NCBI GenBank assembly: GCA_007134625.1
Contig: SLKL01000064.1
Span: forward strand, 1 to 13,362
Source of the DNA: Saprospiraceae bacterium
Lineage (GTDB): Bacteria; Bacteroidota; Bacteroidia; Chitinophagales; Saprospiraceae
Direction of reading: 5' to 3'
DNA: 13,362 nt
Shown here piece by piece: positions 1-6,431 of the stretch. The notes under the pieces are model-generated. The model was not told the origin of the DNA and made no database searches. It was given only the letters and a program-made list of their open reading frames with translations. Each line of letters begins with the position of its first letter. Positions within the stretch are counted from its first letter, which is position 1. The translations under genes were made by a program, and so were the position numbers.

Positions 1-290
1 CTTACATTCAACCCCTTTGGGGTTGCTGTACTGGCTTGTTTCCTGCTACTTGTATTCAACCCCTTTGGGGTTGCTATGCTTGCTTGTTTCTTACTACTTA
101 TGTTCAACCCCTTTGGGGTTGCTATGCTTGCTTGTTTCTTACTACTTATGTTTAACCCCTTTGGGGTTGCTATGCTTACATTCAACCCCTTTGGGGTTGC
201 TGTACTGGCTTGTTTCCTGCTACTTGTATTCAACCCCTTTGGGGTTGCTATGCTTGCTTGTTTCTTTATTTGCTCTCAACTTTGTTGGGG
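1..290. repeat. 48-bp tandem array of a perfect hairpin
   Basis: Six copies of a 17-bp palindrome, CAACCCC-TTT-GGGGTTG, start at 9, 57, 105, 153, 183 and 231. The copy at 153 has T for the first C. Spacing is 48 bp except once (153 to 183), where 18 bp of the linker are missing. A shortened copy, CAAC-TTT-GTTG, follows at 277-287, as if the CCC/GGG core had been lost. The linker is pyrimidine-rich and of two types, ctatgcttgcttgtttc and ctgtactggcttgtttc. Positions 1-92 are identical to 175-266, so a 174-bp higher-order unit has also been duplicated, and the array runs off the left edge. The array lies just 3' of radC. Each unit would form a seven-pair hairpin in either transcript. Function is unknown; a terminator or REP-like role is inference. 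Confidence 0.93.
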
Positions 291-325
291 GTGTTAATTC
301 CTTTCTTCAGTCATTCGGGTAATAG

Positions 326-1042
326 TTACAGCATACCCTCATCCATAAAACTGTAATAGCCTGCCGGTGTGATGATCAGGTGGTCGAGGACAGTGACGTC
401 CAGCACCCTGCCGGCTTGTTTTAATTTTTGGGTGAGGCTGCGGTCAGCATGACTGGGTGACAGGTTTCCAGAAGGGTGGTTGTGTGCAAGGATAACACCG
501 CTGCTCTTTAAGTGGATGGCCGGTTGGAATACGAGGCGCGGATCCACAACTGTACCACTTACCCCACCGCGGCTGATCATCTGAATTTTCAGGACTCTGC
601 TACTCCGGTTGAGATAGATTGCCCAAAATTCCTCTACATCCAGGTCCGCAATATGAGGACTGATGAGTTTCCAGGCTTCTCTACTCGAAGAGATGATCGG
701 CTTTACTTTGGATTCGGTTTCTTTCCGGCGGCGTCCAAGCTCAACAGCGGCAGCAATAGTGACTGCTTTGGCCGGACCGACACCCTTGAATTTCTTTAAA
801 TCTTCGATATTGTAGCGTCCCAGTTCATTGAGGTTGTTATCACAGCTGCTCAATATTGTTTTGGCAAGGGCGAGCGCTGATTGATTCCTTGAACCGGAGC
901 CCAGTAAGATCGCCATAAGCTCAGCATTGGTTAGGGCTCTGACTCCTTGGTAAAGTAGCTTTTCCCGTGGGCGGTCTTCCACTGCCCATGATTTGATGGT
1001 AGATGAATTATTGGTCTTATTATTAAAAGTTAGGCTTTCCAT
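326..1042 (-). CDS. radC: RadC family protein (JAB/MPN-domain)
   Basis: The 238-residue product has the normal RadC layout. An N-terminal helix-hairpin-helix region holds GVGPAKA (about residues 87-93), and a C-terminal JAB/MPN metallo-domain carries the JAMM motif H187-N-H189-P-S-G with D200 (HxHx10D). The following VLDHLIITPAGYYSF is also typical of the family. The length is usual and the ATG at 1042 starts in the conserved N-terminal region (SWAVEDRPREKLL). Despite the name, a direct repair role has not been upheld for RadC; family members are linked to DNA metabolism, mobile elements and competence in some bacteria, and the JAMM site suggests a metal-dependent hydrolase. The gene is downstream of and co-directional with ssb but separated from it by 358 bp, so it may have its own promoter. 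None with the TAnnTTTG pattern was found there. Confidence 0.95.
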   Translation of the reverse strand: MESLTFNNKTNNSSTIKSWAVEDRPREKLLYQGVRALTNAELMAILLGSGSRNQSALALAKTILSSCDNNLNELGRYNIEDLKKFKGVGPAKAVTIAAAVELGRRRKETESKVKPIISSSREAWKLISPHIADLDVEEFWAIYLNRSSRVLKIQMISRGGVSGTVVDPRLVFQPAIHLKSSGVILAHNHPSGNLSPSHADRSLTQKLKQAGRVLDVTVLDHLIITPAGYYSFMDEGML

Positions 1043-1400
1043 AAATTTATTGGATTTAGATGTAATAGGAGAAAATCTTACTCTACCTCAAAAGAGTAGA
1101 GGCTTACAATCAACTTTCCTTCCGCAGTTAAGCAGTTAAGTAAGTTTTGACAGACACAGACACGGTATAAGTACCATCAAAGTCAAACGATGAATAAAAT
1201 TTCACCGAAGTCTAATTGAGTTACACTGCTGCAAACAAGCGGAGGGAAAAAAGAAAAAAATTGGGAAAGGAAATCTCAAACTGCCAAGGGTACTCTACTT
1301 AAAGTGGGTAAGGCCTTGTTTGATCCGGAATCAACCGAACCGGTCATCTGTCAAAGCAGATACAGTTCGTCATTCCTTTCCCCGGATCGTCAAGAATGGA
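1043..1400. other. Non-coding gap between ssb and radC
   Basis: No convincing gene was seen in these 358 bp on either strand. A short inverted repeat, CTCTAC (1081-1086) and GTAGAG (1096-1101), lies 39 bp upstream of radC and could form a small hairpin; an overlapping alternative pairing, ACTCT with AGAGT, uses nearly the same bases. A purine-rich run covers about 1240-1275. The stretch nearest ssb (1322-1388) holds nested inverted repeats, listed separately. Confidence 0.5.
1322..1388 (-). other. Nested inverted repeats just 3' of ssb
   Basis: GATCCGG (1322-1328) and CCGGATC (1382-1388) are perfect 7-bp complements enclosing 53 bp. Inside lie a five-pair hairpin (ATCTG/CAGAT around a six-base loop, near 1347-1362) and a GC-rich CCGaaCCGG element. 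In the ssb transcript the structure would begin about 12 bases after the stop codon. It resembles a branched RNA fold but does not meet tRNA rules: there is no 7-base anticodon loop, T-arm or D-arm in place. There is no U tract after it. A structured 3' UTR is an inference only. Confidence 0.3.
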
Positions 1401-1754
1401 TTAAACTGCGACCTTCTCGTTTACTGGTGATAAGTTCAGGAATTGATCTGCCTGTACTTCAACTATGTAGCGGGTGTTTCCACTTTTGTCCTCATAGTCG
1501 CGTCTTACCATTTTTCCGGTCAAAGCAACTTTAGAACCTTTTTTCAATAGTTGGTTCATCAGCTCAGCTGTTTTTCCCCAGGATACAACTCTGTGCCAAC
1601 TGGTGTTGGTTTGTTTGTTTCCTGCCTTGTCCTTGTAGTATTCATTAACGGCAACGCTGATTTTGCAAAGATTGTTACCGTTGTCGAATGTGATGAATTC
1701 CGGATCCTGACCTAAATGTCCGATCAATTGTACGTGATTAGTTAAATGTGACAT
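1401..1754 (-). CDS. ssb: Single-stranded DNA-binding protein, short form
   Basis: The 117-residue protein is essentially one OB fold. It opens with LTNHVQLIGHLGQDPE, and TSWHRVVSWGKTAE (51-64) plus GSKVALTGKMVRRDY (73-87) are classic SSB signatures. It would bind and protect ssDNA as an oligomer in replication, repair or transfer. It ends at NEKVAV directly after the OB fold and lacks the Gly/Pro-rich linker and acidic D-D-x-P-F tip by which bacterial SSBs recruit partners. Short SSBs of this kind are common as second copies in Bacteroidota, so a full-length SSB elsewhere in the genome is likely. The stop is TAA at 1401-1403; the ATG at 1754 begins directly at the OB fold. It is divergent from the gene at 1932 and shares its 177-bp upstream region, which contains phased CGT repeats. 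Confidence 0.93.
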   Translation of the reverse strand: MSHLTNHVQLIGHLGQDPEFITFDNGNNLCKISVAVNEYYKDKAGNKQTNTSWHRVVSWGKTAELMNQLLKKGSKVALTGKMVRRDYEDKSGNTRYIVEVQADQFLNLSPVNEKVAV

Positions 1755-1820
1755 AACGTAAAAGTTTTAATTAAAAAATGATTTGTATTACGACACAAAG
1801 ATGAGATCAACAGAATGGAT

Positions 1821-1861
1821 TATCCGTAGAATAAACGTTTGTATCCGTTTGTAAACGTTTA
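1821..1861. promoter_or_regulatory. Helically phased CGT repeats in a divergent promoter region
   Basis: Four CGT cores begin at 1825, 1836, 1846 and 1856, spacings of 11, 10 and 10 bp, so all face the same side of the helix. The units alternate between TATCCGT (1821, 1842) and TAAACGTTT (1832, 1852), which means a roughly 20-bp compound unit is present twice. AAACGTTT is itself palindromic. The block sits between the divergent starts of ssb (1754) and the small gene at 1932. The arrangement suggests cooperative protein binding; the factor is unknown. No perfect TAnnTTTG box was found in this interval. Confidence 0.5.
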
Positions 1862-1931
1862 TAAAAAAAACCACAGCTAAATAAACAATTGTAAGGCTTT
1901 GATTATTAATCTATTAAACAATACCTAAAAA

Positions 1932-2243
1932 ATGACCACAGAATTTGAAAGTTTAGTAGATGCATTAAGACACTTAAAACAAAACGGATACAAAATTGAC
2001 CTCCAAATAGAAGGAGATCAATTAAAATGTACTAATTCCGGCACCAGGCTTGATCCGGAGCAATGCACAGTTGATCACGTATATCGCTTTGAGGGTAAAT
2101 CCAATCCGGCAGATTCCTCTGTAGTTTACGCCATCTCCTCTGATTCTAAAAATGTCAAAGGCGTATTGGTGAGTGCTTATGGAGCCTATTCAGAACCCAT
2201 GAAAGAAAAAATGATCAAGTTATTAAAAATGGATCATCACTAA
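1932..2243 (+). CDS. Small conserved Bacteroidota protein, function unknown
   Basis: This 103-residue, soluble alpha/beta-looking protein has no signal peptide or membrane segment. A central block, VYRFEGKSNPADSSVVYAIS (50-69), followed by KGVLVSAYGAY (76-86), resembles a small family found widely in Bacteroidota. From memory, members are often labelled phosphoribosylpyrophosphate synthetase in databases. That label is not supported here: the protein is about a third of the length of PRPP synthetase and shows no PRPP-binding loop. The block begins as an amphipathic helix (FESLVDALRHLKQNGY). The ATG follows an A-rich stretch (ctaaaaaatg), typical of initiation without a Shine-Dalgarno site. 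It is divergent from ssb and convergent with the PLP enzyme at 2386-3531. Confidence 0.85.
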   Translation: MTTEFESLVDALRHLKQNGYKIDLQIEGDQLKCTNSGTRLDPEQCTVDHVYRFEGKSNPADSSVVYAISSDSKNVKGVLVSAYGAYSEPMKEKMIKLLKMDHH

Positions 2244-2385
2244 TTTCTTACGGTAGTTCTAATAAGGTTTCAGCCCCAAGAGTTTATCCTTTGAGGTTTT
2301 TCTCTCCAATCGTCACTTTTTGTTAAAGTCTTATTAGTTGCACCCTTGCTTTTCAGGGAGTAATCTGATGAAATGGAAAACTATG

Positions 2386-3531
2386 CTATAACGTATCCAA
2401 TGCATTAGAGAGGTCCGCAATCAGATCATCTGAGTTTTCTACACCCACACTCAATCTGATTAAAGAGTCCGTAAGACCGGATTTAAGACGCTCTTCCTTG
2501 GGAATAGATCCATGTGTCATTGATGCCGGATGTCCAATTAAACTTTCCACTCCACCAAGAGATTCCGCCAATATGAAAAAATGGGTTTTCTGTAGCACTA
2601 TCCTGCAATCCCTATCGTGGTCACCGCCGAGGTCAAATGAAACCATTCCTCCAAAATGCTTCATTTGTTTTTTAGCTATTTCGTGACCGGGATGCTCCGG
2701 GAAACCCGGATAGTACACCTTTTCTACCTTTGGATGATTCTTCAGGAATTCAGCAACTTTTTCAGCATTTTCGCAAGCACGTTGAACTCTCAAGTGAAGC
2801 GTTTTTATACCCCTTAAAATTAAAAAGCAATCTAATGGCCCGGGAACAGCTCCCGATGCATTTTGCATGAATTTCAGAGCTTCATAATCTTCTTTTTCTT
2901 TACAGACTACCGCTCCATGGATAACATCCGAGTGACCACCAAGGTATTTAGTAGCAGAGTGCAAAACCATATCAGCACCTAAATTAATAGGTTGTTGCAA
3001 ATAGGGGGTGGCAAAAGTATTGTCAACCACTACTTTTACTCCTGCTTCATTCGCAATCTTGCAAATTGCCGCTATATCCACCACTTGAAGCATGGGATTA
3101 GTGGGCGTCTCTACCCAAATTAGCTTTGTATTTTTATTGATATTATTTCTGACGTTCTCAGGATTTCTCATATCGACAAAATTGGATTGAATACCCAATT
3201 TTTGATATATGGCTCTCATCAGTCTGTAGGAACCCCCATATAAATCATTGGTAGAAAGAACTTCGTCCCCGGATTTTAGCGTCTTTAATATGGCATCCAT
3301 TGCAGCCAAACCACTACCAAAACAAATCCCACCATAACCGTTTTCCAATGCAGCGAGATTGTTTTCCAATGTGTCCCTTGTCGGATTTTGCGTTCGGGCG
3401 TATTCATAGCCCTTGTGCACATTAGGTGCCTCTTGCTTATAAGTTGAAGTTTGGTAAATAGGCGTCATTACTGACCCTGTTAATGGATCCGGTTCTACTC
3501 CGGCGTGAATTACTTTCGTCTCAAATTTCAT
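2386..3531 (-). CDS. Cystathionine gamma-synthase / gamma-lyase family PLP enzyme
   Basis: The 381-residue protein is a full-length member of the Cys/Met-metabolism PLP family. Visible landmarks are VIHAGVEPDPLTGSVMTPIY (8-27), the active-site EYARTQNPTRDTLE (43-56), FGSGLAAMDA (71-80), the cofactor-binding D170 in VVVDNTFATPYLQQP, the Schiff-base lysine K195 in HSATKYLGGHSDV, and the C-terminal ESLGGVESLIGHPASMTH and LIRLSVGVE. It acts in the cytosol in transsulfuration, either making cystathionine from an activated homoserine ester and cysteine (MetB) or cleaving cystathionine to cysteine (CTH/MccB). Sequence alone does not separate these, so no symbol is given. The stop is TAG at 2386-2388. 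It stands alone on the minus strand behind its own promoter-like box at 3553-3560. No SAM riboswitch-like structure was seen. Confidence 0.93.
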   Translation of the reverse strand: MKFETKVIHAGVEPDPLTGSVMTPIYQTSTYKQEAPNVHKGYEYARTQNPTRDTLENNLAALENGYGGICFGSGLAAMDAILKTLKSGDEVLSTNDLYGGSYRLMRAIYQKLGIQSNFVDMRNPENVRNNINKNTKLIWVETPTNPMLQVVDIAAICKIANEAGVKVVVDNTFATPYLQQPINLGADMVLHSATKYLGGHSDVIHGAVVCKEKEDYEALKFMQNASGAVPGPLDCFLILRGIKTLHLRVQRACENAEKVAEFLKNHPKVEKVYYPGFPEHPGHEIAKKQMKHFGGMVSFDLGGDHDRDCRIVLQKTHFFILAESLGGVESLIGHPASMTHGSIPKEERLKSGLTDSLIRLSVGVENSDDLIADLSNALDTL

Positions 3532-3552
3532 TTATTTCTCTTTTAATTTTCG

Positions 3553-3560
3553 CAAAGATA
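3553..3560 (-). promoter_or_regulatory. Promoter -7 box for the PLP enzyme gene
   Basis: On the minus strand this reads TATCTTTG, a perfect match to the Bacteroidota TAnnTTTG -7 element, 21 bp ahead of the start codon at 3531. A TTTG (plus strand CAAA, 3583-3586) lies 22 bp upstream, slightly more than the usual gap to a -33 box. Confidence 0.6.
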
Positions 3561-3688
3561 AAACATAAGATTGTTAAAGGTTCAAATGCAATTAGTGTGC
3601 CGTAATTGTCCAAGGGATTATATACATGAATTAATTTGAAAAATGAAAGAAAACCATCCACACCTTTTCCTCTCCAAAGCCTTTTTAA

Positions 3689-3696
3689 TATCTTTG
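3689..3696 (+). promoter_or_regulatory. Promoter -7 box for the TapB-like gene
   Basis: TATCTTTG matches TAnnTTTG exactly, 24 bp before the ATG at 3721, implying a leader of roughly 18 bases that is A-rich up to the start. No good TTTG -33 element is visible at the expected distance. Confidence 0.6.
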
Positions 3697-3720
3697 TACT
3701 TCACCTTTTAAAAAAAAATC

Positions 3721-4410
3721 ATGAAACACTTACTCACAGTATTTTTTATTTTTTCTCTAATCCTGCCTGCTCAGGCTCAGGATATGTGTAATCAGTTTTT
3801 TCCATTCGAGCATTTTAAATCGATGACTTTCAAATCTTATGATTCAAGAGATCGGTATGAAGGCTCACAGACTTGGGAGGTAATCGAGTTAAAGGAAGAG
3901 GACGGGGCTAAGATTGCTGTGGTTAATCTTCTTGTAGTGGATGCGGATGGAGAAGAATTGGTATTAAATGAGTTTACTGCACGTTGTGAAGGCGGCACTT
4001 ATTACCTTAGTATGGAGGCGGCCCACCTTAGTCAATTTTCAGAAAATATCATGGAGGATATAGATATTGAAATCAGAGGGGACGATATTTCTTTGCCGAA
4101 TCAGATTTCAGAAGGTACTAATCTGCCCGATGCAAGTATGGATTTGACATTCAAAGGTATGATTACTATAAACGCTAATATGCAGATAACCAATAGAACG
4201 GTCGATGAAAGAACAACAGTCTCTATACCAGTTGGAGATATAGATGCATGGAAAATAAGCTATGACACCCAAGTTCGGGTAGGAATAACTGTCAGAGGAT
4301 CTGTTGTGGATTATGTAGCTGAAAAATATGGTACTGTAAGAACAGAAAGCTACAACAGAAGAGGCAGACTGCAATCCTACTCTGTTTTGGCGGAAGCGGT
4401 GAGCTGGTAA
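3721..4410 (+). CDS. Secreted TapB-like (DUF3108-like) protein
   Basis: The 229-residue product starts with a clear Sec signal peptide (MKHLLTVFFIFSLILPAQA, cleavage after A19) and no lipobox cysteine, so it should be exported to the periplasm or beyond. The mature part fits the TapB-like pattern. It opens with a Cys near the N-terminus followed by FFPFEHFKSMTFKSYDSRDR (C23, 26-45), has a second Cys at 89 (TARCEGGTYYLSM) that could pair with it, contains SIPVGDIDAWKISYDTQV, and ends with EKYGTVRTESYNRRGRLQSY. That ending matches the way such domains close (glycine-rich turn, then a V-rich strand and a final strand). The molecular role of the family is not established. It has its own promoter and is followed by a 133-bp gap. 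Confidence 0.75.
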   Translation: MKHLLTVFFIFSLILPAQAQDMCNQFFPFEHFKSMTFKSYDSRDRYEGSQTWEVIELKEEDGAKIAVVNLLVVDADGEELVLNEFTARCEGGTYYLSMEAAHLSQFSENIMEDIDIEIRGDDISLPNQISEGTNLPDASMDLTFKGMITINANMQITNRTVDERTTVSIPVGDIDAWKISYDTQVRVGITVRGSVVDYVAEKYGTVRTESYNRRGRLQSYSVLAEAVSW

Positions 4411-4432
4411 AATGTGCACTTTTCTTATTAAA

Positions 4433-4472
4433 GGTCTAAATTTAGAAAAGACCCATCCCCTTAATTTTTTTC
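4433..4472 (+). terminator. Possible terminator after the TapB-like gene
   Basis: GGTCT (4433-4437) pairs with AGACC (4449-4453), and within it TCTAAATTTAGA (4435-4446) is a perfect 12-bp palindrome, so two pairings compete. A T-rich run starts about ten bases downstream (4461-4477). The stem is short and the T run is not adjacent, so this is a weak call. Confidence 0.3.
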
Positions 4473-4512
4473 TTTTTGGAATAAAACTATTCAATTATGA
4501 GTAGCGTCTGAC

Positions 4513-4520
4513 TATTTTTG
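4513..4520 (+). promoter_or_regulatory. Promoter -7 box for the terC-apbE-exonuclease run
   Basis: TATTTTTG fits TAnnTTTG and lies 23 bp before the TerC start codon, giving a short leader of about 17 bases. No convincing -33 TTTG is seen 19-21 bp upstream. Confidence 0.5.
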
Positions 4521-4543
4521 CCCTCTCATATTAATAGCGCCAG

Positions 4544-5311
4544 ATGCTGGAATTTTTACAGGGAGATATTTTCCTCACGCTGATTGCCATTGTCCTGATC
4601 GAATTGATCCTGGGTATGGACAATTTGGTGGTGCTCTTCAGTTTATTCAAAAAGAAAAAGGTAGCCAATAAGTTGCTGGCAATAGGTGTTGGCTTTTTCT
4701 TTTCAGCTATTCTTCGTATTCTAATTCTCGGTACTGCATTGACATTACTGGAAAAAACTTTTCACCTTTTCAGTGTTTCCTTACCGGGACTGTCAGCTGA
4801 AGTGGGAAGCAGAGGTTTAGTTTTTAGCATCGCAGGTAGTTATTTAATATTACATGCCATATTGGAGATCAGAGATTATTTTGCAGAAAAAGATCTTAAA
4901 ACCACGAAAGGATTACTTCTCTCCAACTGGTCGTGGCCCTATCTTATCTTGTGGATTGCTGCGATAGATTTAGTTTTTTCTTATGATTCATTGTTGGGAG
5001 TGCTGGCTGTATCAAGGGACTTTTATTTGTTGGCAATCGGTCTTATTATCTCGAGGACCATTATGCTTTTTTTCTTTGTTAAAATTTATCGATTCATCAA
5101 AAATCACCCTGAATTGATGGTAGTCATGTTCATATTTCTGGCTATGGTAGGACTTGGTTTGGCGTTGGAGGGCCTGGAAGATATGCAGACGGTAATTGTT
5201 GGCTTAAGCGTCAGGAGTTTTCCCGTTAGCTGGCTTTATAGTATCTTCGCGATTGGTGTAATTTACTCCTGGTGGCATACCAGAAATAAAAAAAAGAAAA
5301 AGTCAGCTTGA
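4544..5311 (+). CDS. TerC family integral membrane protein
   Basis: The protein has 255 residues and about seven membrane segments (near 9-33, 45-69, 92-109, 132-154, 161-181, 190-209 and 228-244). The two TerC-family signatures are present: IELILGMDNLVVLFSL (19-34, with D26) and IDLVFSYDSLLGVLAVS (141-157, with D142 and D148). The membrane acidic residues thought to handle metal ions are therefore kept. Relatives (Alx, MeeF/MeeY, YoaE/YgdQ) include manganese exporters and proteins proposed to metallate secreted enzymes; the substrate here is not readable from sequence. The C-terminus is a very basic tail (RNKKKKKSA), presumably cytosolic. The stop codon TGA (5309-5311) is 11 bp before the ApbE ATG, and an in-frame TTG for ApbE overlaps it, so the two are likely co-transcribed. 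Confidence 0.88.
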   Translation: MLEFLQGDIFLTLIAIVLIELILGMDNLVVLFSLFKKKKVANKLLAIGVGFFFSAILRILILGTALTLLEKTFHLFSVSLPGLSAEVGSRGLVFSIAGSYLILHAILEIRDYFAEKDLKTTKGLLLSNWSWPYLILWIAAIDLVFSYDSLLGVLAVSRDFYLLAIGLIISRTIMLFFFVKIYRFIKNHPELMVVMFIFLAMVGLGLALEGLEDMQTVIVGLSVRSFPVSWLYSIFAIGVIYSWWHTRNKKKKKSA

Positions 5312-5322
5312 AACTTCCAATA

Positions 5323-6393
5323 ATGATTAATCATACTTCTTTAAAAACCTCAGGTCTGTTTTTTGGACTTATATTTATTCTCGCAAGCATTGTCTTTTTT
5401 CAAGCTTGTTCAGAAGGCGCGGATGAACCCGTTTTTTTTCAATTGACAGGTCCAACAATGGGTACTTCCTACTCCATAGTATATGAAGGAATGGAAGAAA
5501 AACCGGAATTGCAAACAGGTGTCGATAGCTTGCTGGAGGTCGTCAATCAGGAACTGAGTACATGGATTCCCGATGCTACTATATCCCGATTCAATCAATC
5601 TGAAAAAGGTATCCTTCTTGATGCGGAGCTACCCCCATATTTTCTCGACAATATTATCATAAGTGATAACTGCGTGGAATGGACTGAAGGATGGTTTGAT
5701 CCAACTGTTATGCCTTTAGTTAATTACTGGGGGTTTGGATTCACAGGAAGAGAAGCACCGGAGGAGCTCGACTCAGCTATAGTGGATAGTTTACTGAATT
5801 ACGTAGGCTGGGAAAAAATATTTATCGAAGAGCAGGACGCCGGGGTTTTTGTAGGAAAGAAAAAAGCGGGTGTCCAGCTGGATTTTAGTGCGGTGGCTAA
5901 AGGATACGGGGTAGATGTATTGGCTGATTTTTTTGAAAAAAAAGGAATAAGTAACTACCTGATCGACATTGGTGGTGAAGTTTGTGTAAACGGAAAAGGT
6001 CGTCACGGCAATGGTTGGGTACTCGGTGTAAACACTCCCGATCCGACTGCTCCTGCAAATGAGATCACCATGCGCTTTACTTTTCAATCGGGATGTGTAG
6101 CTACATCGGGTAATTATCGGAACTTTAGAGAAGTTGAAGGACAGATTATTGGTCACACCCTCAACCCGAGAACAGGCTTTCCCGAAATAAATAGGCTGTT
6201 GAGTGTAACCATTTGGTATGATGATTCCGCTCATGCTGATGCTTTGGCTACCGGTGCGCTCGCAATGGGTTATCCCGCTGCAAAGAATATGGTAAAAAGT
6301 ATTGATGGTGCTGAGGCTTTTTTCATTTTTATCAATGTAGATGGAGAGACTGAAAAAAGCTGGACCGCCGGATTTGAAGGATTTTTAAATTAA
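5323..6393 (+). CDS. apbE: FAD:protein FMN transferase, lipoprotein ApbE
   Basis: ApbE uses FAD and Mg2+ to attach FMN covalently to a threonine of exported flavoproteins such as NqrB/C or RnfG. From the ATG at 5323 the product has 356 residues: a lipoprotein signal with cysteine C29 (ILASIVFFQAC), GTSYSIVYEG (47-56), DFSAVAKGYGVD (187-198), DIGGE (215-219), HTLNPRTG (278-285, a variant of the usual HIIDPRTG) and ADALATGALAMG (305-316). It is thus an outer- or inner-leaflet lipoprotein facing the periplasm. A TTG at 5308 overlapping the terC stop could add five residues; ATG is preferred because it puts the signal peptide at the N-terminus. No Nqr/Rnf target gene lies in the window. Pairing with a TerC protein suggests a shared extracytoplasmic metal/cofactor theme, but that is inference. 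Confidence 0.93.
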   Translation: MINHTSLKTSGLFFGLIFILASIVFFQACSEGADEPVFFQLTGPTMGTSYSIVYEGMEEKPELQTGVDSLLEVVNQELSTWIPDATISRFNQSEKGILLDAELPPYFLDNIIISDNCVEWTEGWFDPTVMPLVNYWGFGFTGREAPEELDSAIVDSLLNYVGWEKIFIEEQDAGVFVGKKKAGVQLDFSAVAKGYGVDVLADFFEKKGISNYLIDIGGEVCVNGKGRHGNGWVLGVNTPDPTAPANEITMRFTFQSGCVATSGNYRNFREVEGQIIGHTLNPRTGFPEINRLLSVTIWYDDSAHADALATGALAMGYPAAKNMVKSIDGAEAFFIFINVDGETEKSWTAGFEGFLN

Positions 6394-6431
6394 TACGATT
6401 GGTTATCCACCGATCACCAAAAAAGAATTTA

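Noticed and set aside
1..290. CRISPR array
   Set aside because: The repeat is only 17 bp and the intervening sequences are near-identical rather than unique; there are no cas genes.
17..322. Protein made of 16-residue Leu/Cys-rich repeats
   Set aside because: The frame is open only because the DNA repeat unit is a multiple of three without stops; two plus frames are open alike and the product resembles no real protein.
1322..1388. tRNA gene
   Set aside because: A 7-bp outer stem is present, but the D-arm, T-arm and a 7-base anticodon loop are missing.
2259..2337. Terminator from CTAATAAG and CTTATTAG
   Set aside because: The 8-bp arms are AT-rich and 63 bp apart, with no T run at the end.
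2343..2358. Third REP-like element (CCCT...AGGG)
   Set aside because: Only the outer four bases of each arm match; the conserved TCGAC centre is absent.
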